Shown here in pieces: positions 17,466-28,568 of a stretch of DNA of 64,000 bases (within the stretch, counting starts at the first letter, position 1; every line of letters begins with the position of its first letter). This stretch comes from Kapaibacterium sp044224925 (GTDB lineage: Bacteria; Bacteroidota; Ignavibacteria; Kapaibacteriales; Kapaibacteriaceae). The notes under the pieces were generated by a model, which did not search any database, had not been told where the DNA came from, and saw nothing but the letters and a program-made list of their open reading frames with translations. A program made the translations under genes and the position numbers. Location: NCBI GenBank assembly GCA_044224925.1, contig JBGAJM010000001.1, positions 558,001 through 622,000 of the forward strand. The letters run 5' to 3'.

Positions 17466-18077
17466 CTAGATCTTTCGCAGGAACGACCGACGATGCATGG
17501 CGCAGGGACCGTGCTCGCGGATCATGGTTCGATGCCGGAGCGTTCCATAGCCTTTGTGCTGTTCGAAACCATACACCGGGAACGCGCGCGCAAGGTCGCA
17601 CATCAGACGGTCCCGATGGACCTTTGCAAGGATCGATGCGGCGGCAATGCTCACACTGAGGCCATCACCGGACACGATGGTGGTGTGCGGCAGACGATGC
17701 TGACGGAATCGATTCCCGTCGATGAGAAGGTGGAAAGGCTCAATGGAAAGCCCATCGATGGCACCATGCATCGCATCGAACGTGGCTTGCAGGATATTCA
17801 CGTCTTCGATGCGCTGAACGTCGACAACACACACATGCCAGGCCAATGCCTGGCGTTCGATCTCGGGTGCGAGGAGTTCGCGAGCGGTGGCGGTAAGGAC
17901 CTTGGAATCGGCAAGTCCGCGAGGGATCGAAGCGGGATCGAGGATGACGGCGGCCGCGACGACCGGACCTGCCAACGCACCACGTCCGGCCTCATCGATA
18001 CCGGCAACGACGTGACCCTTGGTCCAATGCGGACGTTCGTATCGATCTGTAGGAAGGAGAGTGGCCACAAGGGCCAA
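17466..18077 (-). CDS. rnhB: Ribonuclease HII
   Basis: The 203-residue protein contains the RNase HII catalytic motifs: GIDEAGRGALAGP (DEDD acidic residues), the later DGNRF, and IAAASILAKVHRDRLM, with YGFEQHKGYGT near the C-terminus. It removes RNA from RNA-DNA hybrids and single ribonucleotides from DNA. The length is normal, and the GRG motif distinguishes HII from HIII. It starts two bases after the folE stop. Confidence 0.96.
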   Translation of the reverse strand: MALVATLLPTDRYERPHWTKGHVVAGIDEAGRGALAGPVVAAAVILDPASIPRGLADSKVLTATARELLAPEIERQALAWHVCVVDVQRIEDVNILQATFDAMHGAIDGLSIEPFHLLIDGNRFRQHRLPHTTIVSGDGLSVSIAAASILAKVHRDRLMCDLARAFPVYGFEQHKGYGTLRHRTMIREHGPCAMHRRSFLRKI

Positions 18078-18079
18078 AC

Positions 18080-18808
18080 TTACGACCGTTCCGTGATGAG
18101 CTTCAAGAATTCATTCCGCAGGGCTTGGTTCGTGGCCAATTCGCCACGCATCACACTCGTGACCATCTCGGCTTGCTCGTTGGCCTCCACGCCACGGGCG
18201 ATCATGCAGTAGTGCTTGCTCTTGATCACCACACCCACGGCCAGCGGATCGAGCAGTTCCGTCAAGAAATCGGCGATCTGTTCTCCGAGTTCTTCCTGGA
18301 TCTGACCGCGACGGGAGAACCACTCCACCACGCGTGTGAGCTTCGAGAGGCCGATGACCTTGTCCTTGGGCACATACCCAATGGCACAGTCGCCACTGAT
18401 GGCCTGCCAATGGTGCGAGCACACGCTCATCACCTTGATCCCCTTGCTGATCACCAGTTCATCCACTTCCTTGCGATTCGGGAAGACGGTGATGCGTGGT
18501 GCCTCGGAGTAGCGTCCGTCGAACAGCTCATTCACCCACATCTTGGCAAGGCGGAAGGGCGTGTCGGTCGAGTTCGGATCGTTACGATCGATGCGAAGGA
18601 TGTCGAAGATCTCTGAGAACTTTCGCTCCAACTGCTCTACCATTCGTTCACGTTCTTCGGCTGGGACAGCGCGGTTGCCGTTCGCATCGAAGAGCTCATG
18701 ACCTTCGGCATTCGTTTTCGGGTACAGGAGACCCTGACGGAGGAGATTGTGCCGGAGCTCTTCATCGTCGAGATCTAGTAACATAGGTTTACTTCGATCT
18801 GATCTCAT
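18080..18808 (-). CDS. folE: GTP cyclohydrolase I
   Basis: The 242-residue protein carries the GCH1 core: zinc-binding VCSHHWQAISG near residue 130, GYVPKDKVIGLSKLTRVVEW, RRGQIQEELGEQIADFL, and the third zinc ligand in HYCMIARGV. The enzyme opens GTP to 7,8-dihydroneopterin triphosphate, precursor of folate, tetrahydropterins and 7-deazaguanines. It carries CSHHWQ where the classical enzyme has CEHHxxP. Its start overlaps the queD-like stop by ATGA, which links it directly to the next enzyme that uses its product. The N-terminal 55 residues are an acidic leader. Confidence 0.93.
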   Translation of the reverse strand: MRSDRSKPMLLDLDDEELRHNLLRQGLLYPKTNAEGHELFDANGNRAVPAEERERMVEQLERKFSEIFDILRIDRNDPNSTDTPFRLAKMWVNELFDGRYSEAPRITVFPNRKEVDELVISKGIKVMSVCSHHWQAISGDCAIGYVPKDKVIGLSKLTRVVEWFSRRGQIQEELGEQIADFLTELLDPLAVGVVIKSKHYCMIARGVEANEQAEMVTSVMRGELATNQALRNEFLKLITERS

Positions 18809-19269
18809 ACCACTACCCTTTCTTGGTGTTCGGCCACCGCTGCATACCGCGGGATCGAAACAGGTTCGCCATAATATTCACAAAAGTTCTGGTCGGACTC
18901 GAACAGCTTGATCGCATGAAGGTTTCCACTCGGCAAGCGGTGCTCCAGTTGCTGCCAGAAGAGAACGGCAAGATTCTCGACCGTTGGGATCACGCCACGT
19001 AGGAAGTCGACGTCGAAATTGAGGTGCTTATGGTCCACTTTGTCGATCACCACCTCGTCCAAGAGGTCGCGGAGCTTCTTCAGGTCGATCACATAGCCCG
19101 TGGCCGGGTCGGGCTGCCCCTTCACCGTCACCTCGAGCACAAAGTTATGTCCGTGCCCGAAATAATTGTTGCATTTGTCGAACGTCGCCTCGTTCTGCTC
19201 GTTCGAGAACGTGGGATTGAACAAACGGTGAGAAGCCGAGAAGTGTGCTTTTCGCGTGACATAGACCAT
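18805..19269 (-). CDS. queD: 6-pyruvoyltetrahydropterin synthase / QueD family protein
   Basis: The start MVYVTRKAHFSASHRLF at 19269 is preferred over 19299 because GGAG lies eight bases upstream, giving 154 residues. Zinc ligands are in ASHRL and FGHGHNF, and the catalytic Cys is in FDKCNNYFGHGHNF. DHKHLNFD and the TVENLA segment complete the fold. The spacing CNNxxGHGHN resembles the animal and bacterial pyruvoyl-tetrahydropterin synthase type as well as 6-carboxytetrahydropterin synthase. Coupled to folE by an ATGA overlap, it would act on dihydroneopterin triphosphate for either queuosine or tetrahydrobiopterin-like pterins. No queC, queE or queF gene is present here to settle this. Confidence 0.88.
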   Translation of the reverse strand: MVYVTRKAHFSASHRLFNPTFSNEQNEATFDKCNNYFGHGHNFVLEVTVKGQPDPATGYVIDLKKLRDLLDEVVIDKVDHKHLNFDVDFLRGVIPTVENLAVLFWQQLEHRLPSGNLHAIKLFESDQNFCEYYGEPVSIPRYAAVAEHQERVVV

Positions 19270-19401
19270 GTGAGCTTCTCCAGTTGAGAGTCGAGACAAT
19301 CGTCAAAACCTGTGGTCAAACACCAAAGGTTCCCAACGACGAAGCTACGGGAACAAAGTTTTTCATGCTACACATCAAATTAGGAGCGAATTTTGCACGT
19401 A
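19270..19401. other. Divergent gap between queD-like and DUF4292 genes
   Basis: This 132-base gap should hold both promoters. On the minus strand AACCTTTG (19323-19330 region) is one mismatch from TAnnTTTG and faces queD. On the plus strand GAATTTTG (19388-19395) is also one mismatch away and ends six bases before ATG 19402. Inverted arms GTTCCC (19329-19334) and GGGAAC (19349-19354) form a weak dyad. No riboswitch that I recognise is present. Confidence 0.35.
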
Positions 19402-20130
19402 ATGAGAACATTCTGGCCGCTTTTCCTTGCCTTGTGCGTGACGTCCCTCTCTGCACGCTCGGTGGATTCCCTTCTTCGTGACCTCGGAAAGGGCATGGAG
19501 TCGATCCATTGCGAAGGGACCGTGAATGCCACGGGTGAGCAGAACATTCAGGGTATTCCGTTCACCGCCGTCATCGCCAACCGAGATTCCTTCAACATCA
19601 CGATGAACGGTCCGTTCGGTATCACGGCAGCGAAGCTCTATGCCACTCGCGACTCCTTTGTCTTCGTGAACTATCTGATGCAGCAAGTGTTCGACGGACG
19701 GAACGACGCCCCGACCGTGGCCACGGCCATGCCGTTCGGGATCACGATCACCGACCTGTTCGCCTTGCTCAAGGGTCAAGTGCCCGGAGATCTGTCGCGA
19801 TTCAGCGTGCATAGCGTCCGCAACGACAGTACGGTGCTCTACGTGAGCAAGCGCGACGGTCAGACAGAGTTCGTGCTCATTGATTCGGCACGCACTACCC
19901 TTCGGCAGTATCAGAGCAAGGATGAGCATGGTGTGCTCAAGGTGAATGTCACCTATGCGGACTTCCATATGGTGGACGATCATCCCTTCTCCTATGCCGT
20001 GGATGTTGCCGTCGACGACAAGCGTCAGACGATGGCCTTCCGCATGACGTCGGCTCATGTGAATCACCCGATCACCGAGCCGCTCTCCATCGGCATCCCC
20101 GCCTCCTTCAAACGGACCACGTTCCGGTGA
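19402..20130 (+). CDS. DUF4292-type exported protein upstream of lptD
   Basis: The protein has 242 residues with a signal peptide (MRTFWPLFLALCVTSLSA). The body fits DUF4292, a LolA/LptA-like beta-rich outer-envelope family of Bacteroidota (IHCEGTVNATGEQNI, FNITMNGPFGITAAKLYATRDSFVFVN-type strands). A TTG at 19393 with AGGAG six bases upstream is a real alternative start; the ATG at 19402 is chosen because it sits six bases after a TTTTG promoter-like element, as in glmS. The stop overlaps the lptD GTG (GTGA), which suggests a shared role in lipopolysaccharide or lipoprotein traffic. No lipobox cysteine is visible. Confidence 0.75.
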   Translation: MRTFWPLFLALCVTSLSARSVDSLLRDLGKGMESIHCEGTVNATGEQNIQGIPFTAVIANRDSFNITMNGPFGITAAKLYATRDSFVFVNYLMQQVFDGRNDAPTVATAMPFGITITDLFALLKGQVPGDLSRFSVHSVRNDSTVLYVSKRDGQTEFVLIDSARTTLRQYQSKDEHGVLKVNVTYADFHMVDDHPFSYAVDVAVDDKRQTMAFRMTSAHVNHPITEPLSIGIPASFKRTTFR

Positions 20131-22652
20131 GATCGTCGCTGTTGGTATCGATCATGGCGTGCGTCCTTGTGGGGACGGTCGCCATGCATGCGCAACCGGC
20201 AGATACCATCCGCACCGGTGGGTCGGACACGGTGATCGTGTTCACGGCCCGAGACTCCGTCCACTTCGACGTATCGAAACGCTCCATGCGCCTACGCGGA
20301 AAGGCCGACGTCGTCAATCGAACCCAAACACTGAAGGCAGAGGTCATCGAGATCCTGTTCGACGAGTCGTTACTCAAAGCTCGCGGCGTAACGGATTCGA
20401 ATGGTGTCACAACAGGATCGCCCATCTTCAAAGACAATGGCGAAGAATATGCCGGTGAGTCCATCCTTTTCAACCTGAACACACGCAAGGGCAAGGTGAC
20501 CATGGGTGAGACCGCCATGCAAGGCGGGTTCTACTATGGCTCAGCCATCAAACGCGTCGACGAGAACACGGTGTATGTCGAGAACGGCTGCTTCACCACC
20601 TGTTCTGCGCCGCATCCGCACTTCTACTTTTCTTCGCCCCAGATGAAAGCCGTGTTGAACGACAAGGTCTACCTCGATCCTATCGTGTTCTATGTCGAGG
20701 ACATTCCGGTGTTCGCCCTTCCGATCGGGATGTACTTCAGCACACAACGCGGACGGCAGAGCGGATTCGTGCTCCCGGTTCCGGTGCTCAGCAGTAGCCG
20801 TGGACTGACGTTGCAGAAGATCGGTTACTACGTGGCCGTCAGCGACTACTTCGACACCGAGTTCCTCGCAGACCTCAGCTCGAAGGGTGGTATCGTGTTG
20901 TATAACAACAGTCGGTACTCCATTCGGGACGTGATGGACGGACACTTCGAACTCAAAGGCGGTATGACGCGTGACGATCCCGACGCGGGGTTCACGCGGG
21001 ACTATCAAGTGCAGTGGACGCACAATCAATCACTACGACCGAAGGAGTTCTTCGTCGCATCGTTGAATTTTCAATCCACCTCGTTCTATCAGAACACGTC
21101 GATCAATGTGAGCGACCGCCTCCGTCAGAATGCACGCACGAACGTCTCGTATCAGCGCACATTCTGGAATGGACATACCTTTAACGCCGGATATAATCGC
21201 GATCAGAATCTCTCCACCAACTCCATCACGCAGAATCCGGTGGTCTCGTACGCCATTCCGAACTTCGCACCACTCCGCGGAGTGATCGAACCCACACACT
21301 GGCTCAGCGATCTCGCATTGAGTTTTCGGGCGAATGGCCGCTATACGACGAGTTCTACGCGTGCCACAGTGAACGACACGTTCCAGTTCTCCGAGAATGG
21401 CGGCGTTGAACTGCGACCATCTATCACGGTCACACCGAGGCTTGGATACATCACCCTGCAACCGACCATTTCGTATTCAGAGAACTGGTACTTCCAGCGC
21501 TACACGCAGTCCGTGAATGCTGCCGACAGTACGATCGTCACGCAACGCGAAAAAGGGTTCTTTCGCGAATACACCTATTCCGTGGGCGTGAGTGCAAGTA
21601 CGTTCCTCTATGCGACCGGTCATCCCCGACTCTTTGGGATCGAAGCCTTCCGTCACACACTCCAACCGTCGATCGGCCTTACGTTCGTTCCCGATCAGTC
21701 TGGCAGCAGCGACGGATTCTACGGTCGGTACATCTCGCCGATCACCAACAAGGAAGTGATCTACAGCTACTACGCGAACAATGCCCTCTCGTCCATCGCA
21801 TCATCGCGACGTCAGCTCAACCTCTCGATGAATCTCTTGAACCGGTTCGAAGTGAAAGGGGCCGGAACGGACTCTACACCGGCGAAGCGCCTCGAAGTGC
21901 TGACGTTCTCGGCCAGTGGCTCGTACAACATGGTCGCAGACTCCATGCGCATGAGCGACATCTTCCTGAACGTTCGCACACCGGTGCTCGACATCGTTGC
22001 CTTCTCGTCGAACTTCTCCTTCAGCATCTACGACCAGGCGCAAGTGGCGAATGCCGCAACGGGCAAGACCGAATGGCGTGATGTTGGTCAGACCCTGCTG
22101 TCCAACGGTCAGGGTCTAGCACGGTTGAAGACCGTTAGTTTTCAACTAGGTACACGGTTCTCCTCGTCCGGAGTGTCGTTCGGTCAGCGCACGACGGCCA
22201 CCGATACGACGAAGAAGGATTCTGCGCACTCCGATCTTGGCGCACGCTTTGAACGTCGACTCAATTACGTCGAACAGGAACTCGACATCTATGCAGACCG
22301 GACACCCGGCTACTCCCCGGTGATCATACCGTGGGATGCCGACGTGAATCTCAGCTACAACCTCACGCGCGTCAATCCCGACTACACGTTGCAGTCCCTT
22401 CTGATCTCGATGAGTGCCAATATCAGTCTGACTCAAACGTTGAGGTTGTCCGGTCGTGCCTCGATCGACCTCATCACGGGAACCGTGAACACTCCGGTCA
22501 TCGATATCTCCAAGAAGCTCGATTGTTGGAGTCTCTCCCTGAACTGGGTCCCCACCGGTGCCAATCGCGGCTTCTTCCTTCGGTTCGCCGCCGACGGCGA
22601 CATGCTGAGGGACCTCCAGATCACGAAACAGAATGTTCCGATCTATCGATGA
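20127..22652 (+). CDS. lptD: LPS-assembly protein LptD-like outer membrane barrel
   Basis: The 841-residue protein starts at a GTG that overlaps the preceding stop. It has a signal peptide and an OstA/LptA-like N-terminal domain (about residues 30-200: LRGKADVVNRTQTLKAEVIEI-type strands, ENGCFTTCSAPHPHFYF, PIVFYVEDIPVFALPIGMYF). A long C-terminal barrel follows, with alternating aromatic strands. The sequence RGRQSGFVLPVP is characteristic of LptD. It forms the outer-membrane channel that inserts LPS. The paired cysteines near residue 155 are a candidate disulfide. An LptE partner is not in this window. glmS follows after a 39-base gap that holds its own promoter. Confidence 0.87.
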   Translation: MRSSLLVSIMACVLVGTVAMHAQPADTIRTGGSDTVIVFTARDSVHFDVSKRSMRLRGKADVVNRTQTLKAEVIEILFDESLLKARGVTDSNGVTTGSPIFKDNGEEYAGESILFNLNTRKGKVTMGETAMQGGFYYGSAIKRVDENTVYVENGCFTTCSAPHPHFYFSSPQMKAVLNDKVYLDPIVFYVEDIPVFALPIGMYFSTQRGRQSGFVLPVPVLSSSRGLTLQKIGYYVAVSDYFDTEFLADLSSKGGIVLYNNSRYSIRDVMDGHFELKGGMTRDDPDAGFTRDYQVQWTHNQSLRPKEFFVASLNFQSTSFYQNTSINVSDRLRQNARTNVSYQRTFWNGHTFNAGYNRDQNLSTNSITQNPVVSYAIPNFAPLRGVIEPTHWLSDLALSFRANGRYTTSSTRATVNDTFQFSENGGVELRPSITVTPRLGYITLQPTISYSENWYFQRYTQSVNAADSTIVTQREKGFFREYTYSVGVSASTFLYATGHPRLFGIEAFRHTLQPSIGLTFVPDQSGSSDGFYGRYISPITNKEVIYSYYANNALSSIASSRRQLNLSMNLLNRFEVKGAGTDSTPAKRLEVLTFSASGSYNMVADSMRMSDIFLNVRTPVLDIVAFSSNFSFSIYDQAQVANAATGKTEWRDVGQTLLSNGQGLARLKTVSFQLGTRFSSSGVSFGQRTTATDTTKKDSAHSDLGARFERRLNYVEQELDIYADRTPGYSPVIIPWDADVNLSYNLTRVNPDYTLQSLLISMSANISLTQTLRLSGRASIDLITGTVNTPVIDISKKLDCWSLSLNWVPTGANRGFFLRFAADGDMLRDLQITKQNVPIYR

Positions 22653-22678
22653 CCGGGACTCTCCATCACCCTTTATTG

Positions 22679-22686
22679 TAGATTTG
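22679..22686 (+). promoter_or_regulatory. Bacteroidota-type -7 element for glmS
   Basis: TAGATTTG matches the TAnnTTTG element exactly and is followed by CCCCT and then the ATG, so the five-base spacer would place transcription start at or next to the start codon. No Shine-Dalgarno sequence lies in the gap. No clear TTG -33 element is visible at the expected distance. Confidence 0.65.
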
Positions 22687-22691
22687 CCCCT

Positions 22692-24527
<1,836 letters not shown>

Positions 24528-24532
24528 GCGAC

Positions 24533-25525
24533 ATGGACCCTGCCGCTGCGACGTCATTGGCCAATGCCATCAGGTCGGGAGACCGCCGCGCTCTTGCGCG
24601 CGGACTCTCCGTCGTCGAGAGCAGCACGGCGGCAGATCGCACCCTCGCTCACGCCTTGATGGCAGAGCTGCAGTCATCGGCACCCATCAACACACGACGC
24701 ATCGGCATCACGGGTTCGCCCGGCGTTGGGAAAAGCACCTTCATCGAAACGTTCGGTCTGCAACAGATCGAGGCCGGACATCGCGTCGCCGTCCTGGCCG
24801 TCGATCCAACCAGCAAGCGCTCGGGCGGGAGCATCCTTGGCGACAAAGTGCGCATGCAACATCTGTCCGTGCACGACCACGCCTTCGTACGACCATCCCC
24901 TTCTCGCCTCGCTCTTGGCGGGGCCACCGCCACCACACGCGAATCCATCCTGCTTTGCGAAGCGGCGGGATATGATACCATCATCGTAGAGACCGTGGGT
25001 GTCGGTCAAAGTGAGATCGACGTGGCGGACATGGTGGACATGTTCCTTCTGTTGGTCCTTCCCACTGCCGGCGACGACGTGCAAGCGATCAAGCGCGGTG
25101 TGATGGAAGTGGCCGATGCTGTGATCGTCACAAAGGCAGACATCGATACCGAAGCCACCAGCCGCGCCACATCGCAATACACATCGGCCTTGCGCCTGAT
25201 GTTGCCGTCACAAGAACAGTGGCGGACCGCGGTCTGTGCCGTCAGTGCCGTGCACGATCATGGCATGCGTGACGTGGCAGAGATCGTCGATCGCTTCTTC
25301 CAGCCGTCGCGCTCCACCGTACGCGATCAACGTCGCACGGCACAGCGTGTCACGTGGTTCGATCATGCCTTGCGCGATCGGCTCGTGGACCTTGTGATCG
25401 CCGACCCATCGTCGCGTGAGCGCATTGCCAACGCACGGGCTCGTGTGGAACATGAGCACGTCATCCCTTCTGTTGCCATTGATGCCATTTTTTCAACCGT
25501 CCTGTTCACCAGCAACAACACATGA
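24533..25525 (+). CDS. meaB: MeaB/ArgK-type G3E GTPase
   Basis: The start at 24533 has GGAG eight bases upstream, giving a 330-residue protein. P-loop GSPGVGKSTFIE, AVDPTSKRSGGSILGDKVRM, ETVGVGQSE, and VTKAD are the G-box motifs of the methylmalonyl-CoA mutase chaperone family. Such proteins protect and load B12 into acyl-CoA mutases using GTP. The older label arginine kinase/LAO transport ATPase is not supported. No mutase gene is adjacent, so its client must be elsewhere. It starts five bases after glmS and overlaps the next gene by ATGA. Confidence 0.92.
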   Translation: MDPAAATSLANAIRSGDRRALARGLSVVESSTAADRTLAHALMAELQSSAPINTRRIGITGSPGVGKSTFIETFGLQQIEAGHRVAVLAVDPTSKRSGGSILGDKVRMQHLSVHDHAFVRPSPSRLALGGATATTRESILLCEAAGYDTIIVETVGVGQSEIDVADMVDMFLLLVLPTAGDDVQAIKRGVMEVADAVIVTKADIDTEATSRATSQYTSALRLMLPSQEQWRTAVCAVSAVHDHGMRDVAEIVDRFFQPSRSTVRDQRRTAQRVTWFDHALRDRLVDLVIADPSSRERIANARARVEHEHVIPSVAIDAIFSTVLFTSNNT

Positions 25526-26733
25526 GAGATCAACTCGACCGAATGCAGGCCGCCGTGCGCGCTTCAGGACATGATGCCTGGGTCCTTTTCGATTTTCGAG
25601 GGAGCAATTCCCTTGCGTGGAGCATGCTCAGACTCGCTCCCGATGCGCATTGCACACGTCGGTGGATGATCGTGATTCCCGCCAAGGGGCGAACGGTGAA
25701 GATCGTGCACACCATGGAACAGCTTCCGCTCGAACATGTGCGCACCGATAGCACCGCCGTCTACGCCACTCATCGTTCGTGGGACGAGGCGGTCCGTTCT
25801 GCGCTTGCCGGCTTCAACACGGTTGCCATCGAATACTCTCCCATGGGTGAACTGCCCGTGATCTCAAAGGTGGATGGCGGCACGGTGGAATGGCTGAAGT
25901 CGTTCGTCCCTTCGGTTGTCTCGTCGGCAGAACTACTGCAAGCATTCACGTCGGTGCTCAACGAAGATCAGATCGCCGGGAATGCGATCACTGCGGCACT
26001 TCTCCGTCGTGCCGTCATGAATGCATTCCGGATGATCAGGGCGAAACTGCAGAACGATGATGTGATCACGGAGTACGAAGTACAACAACACATGCTGCGC
26101 GAATTCGAGATCCACAATCTTGTGTGCGATCATGCGCCCATCGTTGCGATCGGACCGAATGCTGCTAGCCCGCACTATGCTCCGACCTTCGTTCAATCCT
26201 CGCGCATCGAGCGGAACATGGTCGTCCTCATCGATGCATGGGTACGGTCATCGGCTCCGGGAAGTATCTATGCCGACATCACGTGGGTGGGCTATACGGG
26301 CGACACGATCCCGGAAGAGACCGAGCGGTTGTTCGGCGTGATCGTTGCCGGTCGAGACGCGGCCATTCGCCTTGTTCGTGAGCGCTTTGCACAAGGTCAA
26401 CCGCTGTTCGGATACGAGGTGGACCGAGCATGTCGCGGTGTGATCGAATCACACGGCAACGGCCCGCTCTTCATCCATCGCACCGGACACAACATCACCG
26501 ACGAGGTGCATGGTCCGGGAACGAACATGGACGACTTCGAAACGCACGACACGCGGCGGGTCCTACCCGGCACATCGTTCTCTATCGAGCCGGGCGTCTA
26601 CATTCCCGATACGTTGGGACTTCGCACGGAGATCGATGTCGTGATCGGCCTCGACGGCAGCGTTGCGATCCCGAGCGAGCCGATCCAGACCTCTATCCTT
26701 CCCTTGCTTGCCGAGGAAGATCCGACCCTATGA
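25522..26733 (+). CDS. M24 family metallopeptidase (Xaa-Pro aminopeptidase-like)
   Basis: The 403-residue protein has a creatinase-like N-terminal domain and a pita-bread C-terminal domain. Putative metal ligands are the Asp in VVLIDAWV, the Asp in YADITWVG, the His in IHRTGHNI, the Glu in FSIEPGVYI, and the Glu in LRTEIDVV. The order fits an M24B Xaa-Pro dipeptidase or aminopeptidase. It would remove N-terminal residues before proline in the cytosol. The start overlaps meaB and its stop overlaps the next start, both by ATGA. Confidence 0.88.
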   Translation: MRDQLDRMQAAVRASGHDAWVLFDFRGSNSLAWSMLRLAPDAHCTRRWMIVIPAKGRTVKIVHTMEQLPLEHVRTDSTAVYATHRSWDEAVRSALAGFNTVAIEYSPMGELPVISKVDGGTVEWLKSFVPSVVSSAELLQAFTSVLNEDQIAGNAITAALLRRAVMNAFRMIRAKLQNDDVITEYEVQQHMLREFEIHNLVCDHAPIVAIGPNAASPHYAPTFVQSSRIERNMVVLIDAWVRSSAPGSIYADITWVGYTGDTIPEETERLFGVIVAGRDAAIRLVRERFAQGQPLFGYEVDRACRGVIESHGNGPLFIHRTGHNITDEVHGPGTNMDDFETHDTRRVLPGTSFSIEPGVYIPDTLGLRTEIDVVIGLDGSVAIPSEPIQTSILPLLAEEDPTL

Positions 26734-28526
26734 TCCGATGGATCACCATCGTTGCCTGTCTCCTCATTTCCATGTGCGTGCCGACGCCCGCACAACAGGA
26801 AGTGCTGAGCGAGTCGTTCAAGCTCGCACAGACCTATGAACGCACTGGCGACATGCGAAACGCGAGCAGACTCTATCAAGAGCTGTATGCCAAGCGGCCC
26901 AGCGAGCAACGCTATTTCGAAGGCGTGGTGCGCACATTGATCGCATTGCAACAGTACACGTCGTTACTGCCGCTCATCGAGCAACGCATGTCGACGCAGC
27001 CTACGTTCGATCTGTCCGTGCTCGAAGCACAGGTGGCATGGCGGACAGGAGATCAAGCCCATGCCGATCGCGCATGGGAGACGGCCGCGCGTATCGGTGC
27101 GGCCGATGAAGAGAATACGTATGCCGTGATCGCGGAGTCGCAAGCAGGACTCCTGCTCTTTCAGCGCGCCATCGCATCCTATCAAAAGGCTCGCGCGGCA
27201 TCAGGGATCGCCACGTCGTATTGCATGCCGCTGAGCAGTTTGTACGCAGCTGTTGGTGATTATCGCAACGGGATCCGCGAGACCATGTCGGTCTATGAAG
27301 AATCCGACAATCAAGGCGTCGTTCAGGGTCGACTCTCGACCTTCATGCTGAACGATACGGCAAAGGCCTACGTCGGCACAGTCCTTGAAAGCGCAGACGA
27401 TACGCCTCCCATGTTCCGCCTTCGGGCTTGGTACTATCGCGAGACCAAGCAATGGGACAAGGCCGTTGCACAAACGATGAAGCTTGACGAGGCACTGCGC
27501 ACGAACGGGCAGGAGTTGCTCCTCTTTGCCGATGCGATGCGTCGCGAGGGCAATCTGGAGGTGGCGCAAAAGGCCTATACCACGATCATCAATACGCGGT
27601 CCTTCGAGCGTTTCAAGCTCTCCGGACTTTATGGCTATGCCCGCGTGATGGAGCAAACGTTGCGAACGCAGCCACAGCTGAACGATCAGCAGGCCAAGGC
27701 CATCGTCGAACAATATCGGTCCATCATCACCTCGTATCCCCAGCATCCGTTGGCGGCTGAGGCATTGTATCACATGGCCGTGGTCACCGACGAATACTTG
27801 CACGACGTCGAGCGTGCGCGCGAGATGCTGATGCGACTCACCAATCAGTACCGCGGCACCACATCGGCCGCCGATGGTGCCCTCTACCTTGCCACGCTCT
27901 ATCTCGTGCTCGATCGAACGGACCTTGCCGCCTCGACCCTTACCTCCGTTGCTTCGCTTCCCCAGTCGAACCTGGCCGATCAACGCGATCTGGCCTTGGT
28001 GCGCCTTGGCGACATTCGTTTCTTCGAAGGAGCCTTGGATTCTGCCCTCGTCTATTACCGACAAGCGGCAGAGCGTCCCGGGAGCGCCGCCACGAACGAT
28101 GCGCTCGAACGCATGCTCATCATCGAGCTGGCGGACCGTGACACGTCGGCCGTGCGGATCTTTGCGCGGGCCGAGTTTCGTGCCCTGCAGAGAGCCCATC
28201 GTGAGGCAGCCACACTGTTCGCACAGGCGGCAGACAGTACCCGCGATGCCGATCTGCGAGACCGTTGTCGATATCAGGCCGCCGAACAATTCCTCCTGTC
28301 CGCAGAGGCCGGCGAGGCCATGAAACAACTTTCCACGATCCTCGACCGCGTTCCGGATAGTATTTTTGGCGATAAGGCTCTGTTCATGTCGGCCACCATT
28401 CAAGAAAAGGTCGGCGACCGGACCGGAGCCATTCAGACACTCTCGATCTTGTTAGCGCAATATCCTCGCTCGATCTTGATCCCTGAAACTCGTGACCGTA
28501 TACGCCGTCTACGAGGCGATGCGTGA
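26730..28526 (+). CDS. Exported tetratricopeptide-repeat protein
   Basis: The start at 26730 is set by the ATGA overlap with the M24 gene and opens a signal peptide (IRWITIVACLLISMCVPTPAQ); an open frame extends upstream but has no signal peptide. The 598-residue protein is almost all helical repeats of the TPR type, for example AQTYERTGDMRNASRLYQEL and YHMAVVTDEYLHDVERAREM. It resembles the tol-pal or BamD-like scaffold TPR proteins. The function is unknown; a periplasmic assembly scaffold is plausible. Confidence 0.8.
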   Translation: MIRWITIVACLLISMCVPTPAQQEVLSESFKLAQTYERTGDMRNASRLYQELYAKRPSEQRYFEGVVRTLIALQQYTSLLPLIEQRMSTQPTFDLSVLEAQVAWRTGDQAHADRAWETAARIGAADEENTYAVIAESQAGLLLFQRAIASYQKARAASGIATSYCMPLSSLYAAVGDYRNGIRETMSVYEESDNQGVVQGRLSTFMLNDTAKAYVGTVLESADDTPPMFRLRAWYYRETKQWDKAVAQTMKLDEALRTNGQELLLFADAMRREGNLEVAQKAYTTIINTRSFERFKLSGLYGYARVMEQTLRTQPQLNDQQAKAIVEQYRSIITSYPQHPLAAEALYHMAVVTDEYLHDVERAREMLMRLTNQYRGTTSAADGALYLATLYLVLDRTDLAASTLTSVASLPQSNLADQRDLALVRLGDIRFFEGALDSALVYYRQAAERPGSAATNDALERMLIIELADRDTSAVRIFARAEFRALQRAHREAATLFAQAADSTRDADLRDRCRYQAAEQFLLSAEAGEAMKQLSTILDRVPDSIFGDKALFMSATIQEKVGDRTGAIQTLSILLAQYPRSILIPETRDRIRRLRGDA

Positions 28527-28568
28527 GCATAGTAATGAATTCGATCACTGTTTTGTACCGGAGAATAC

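Noticed and set aside
19270..19401. preQ1 or tetrahydrofolate riboswitch in front of queD-folE
   Set aside because: I could not find the conserved stem and tail sequences of either class on the minus strand; only a weak dyad is present.
22653..22691. glmS ribozyme or riboswitch upstream of glmS
   Set aside because: The gap is only 39 bases and the promoter element ends five bases before the ATG, leaving no room for a leader.
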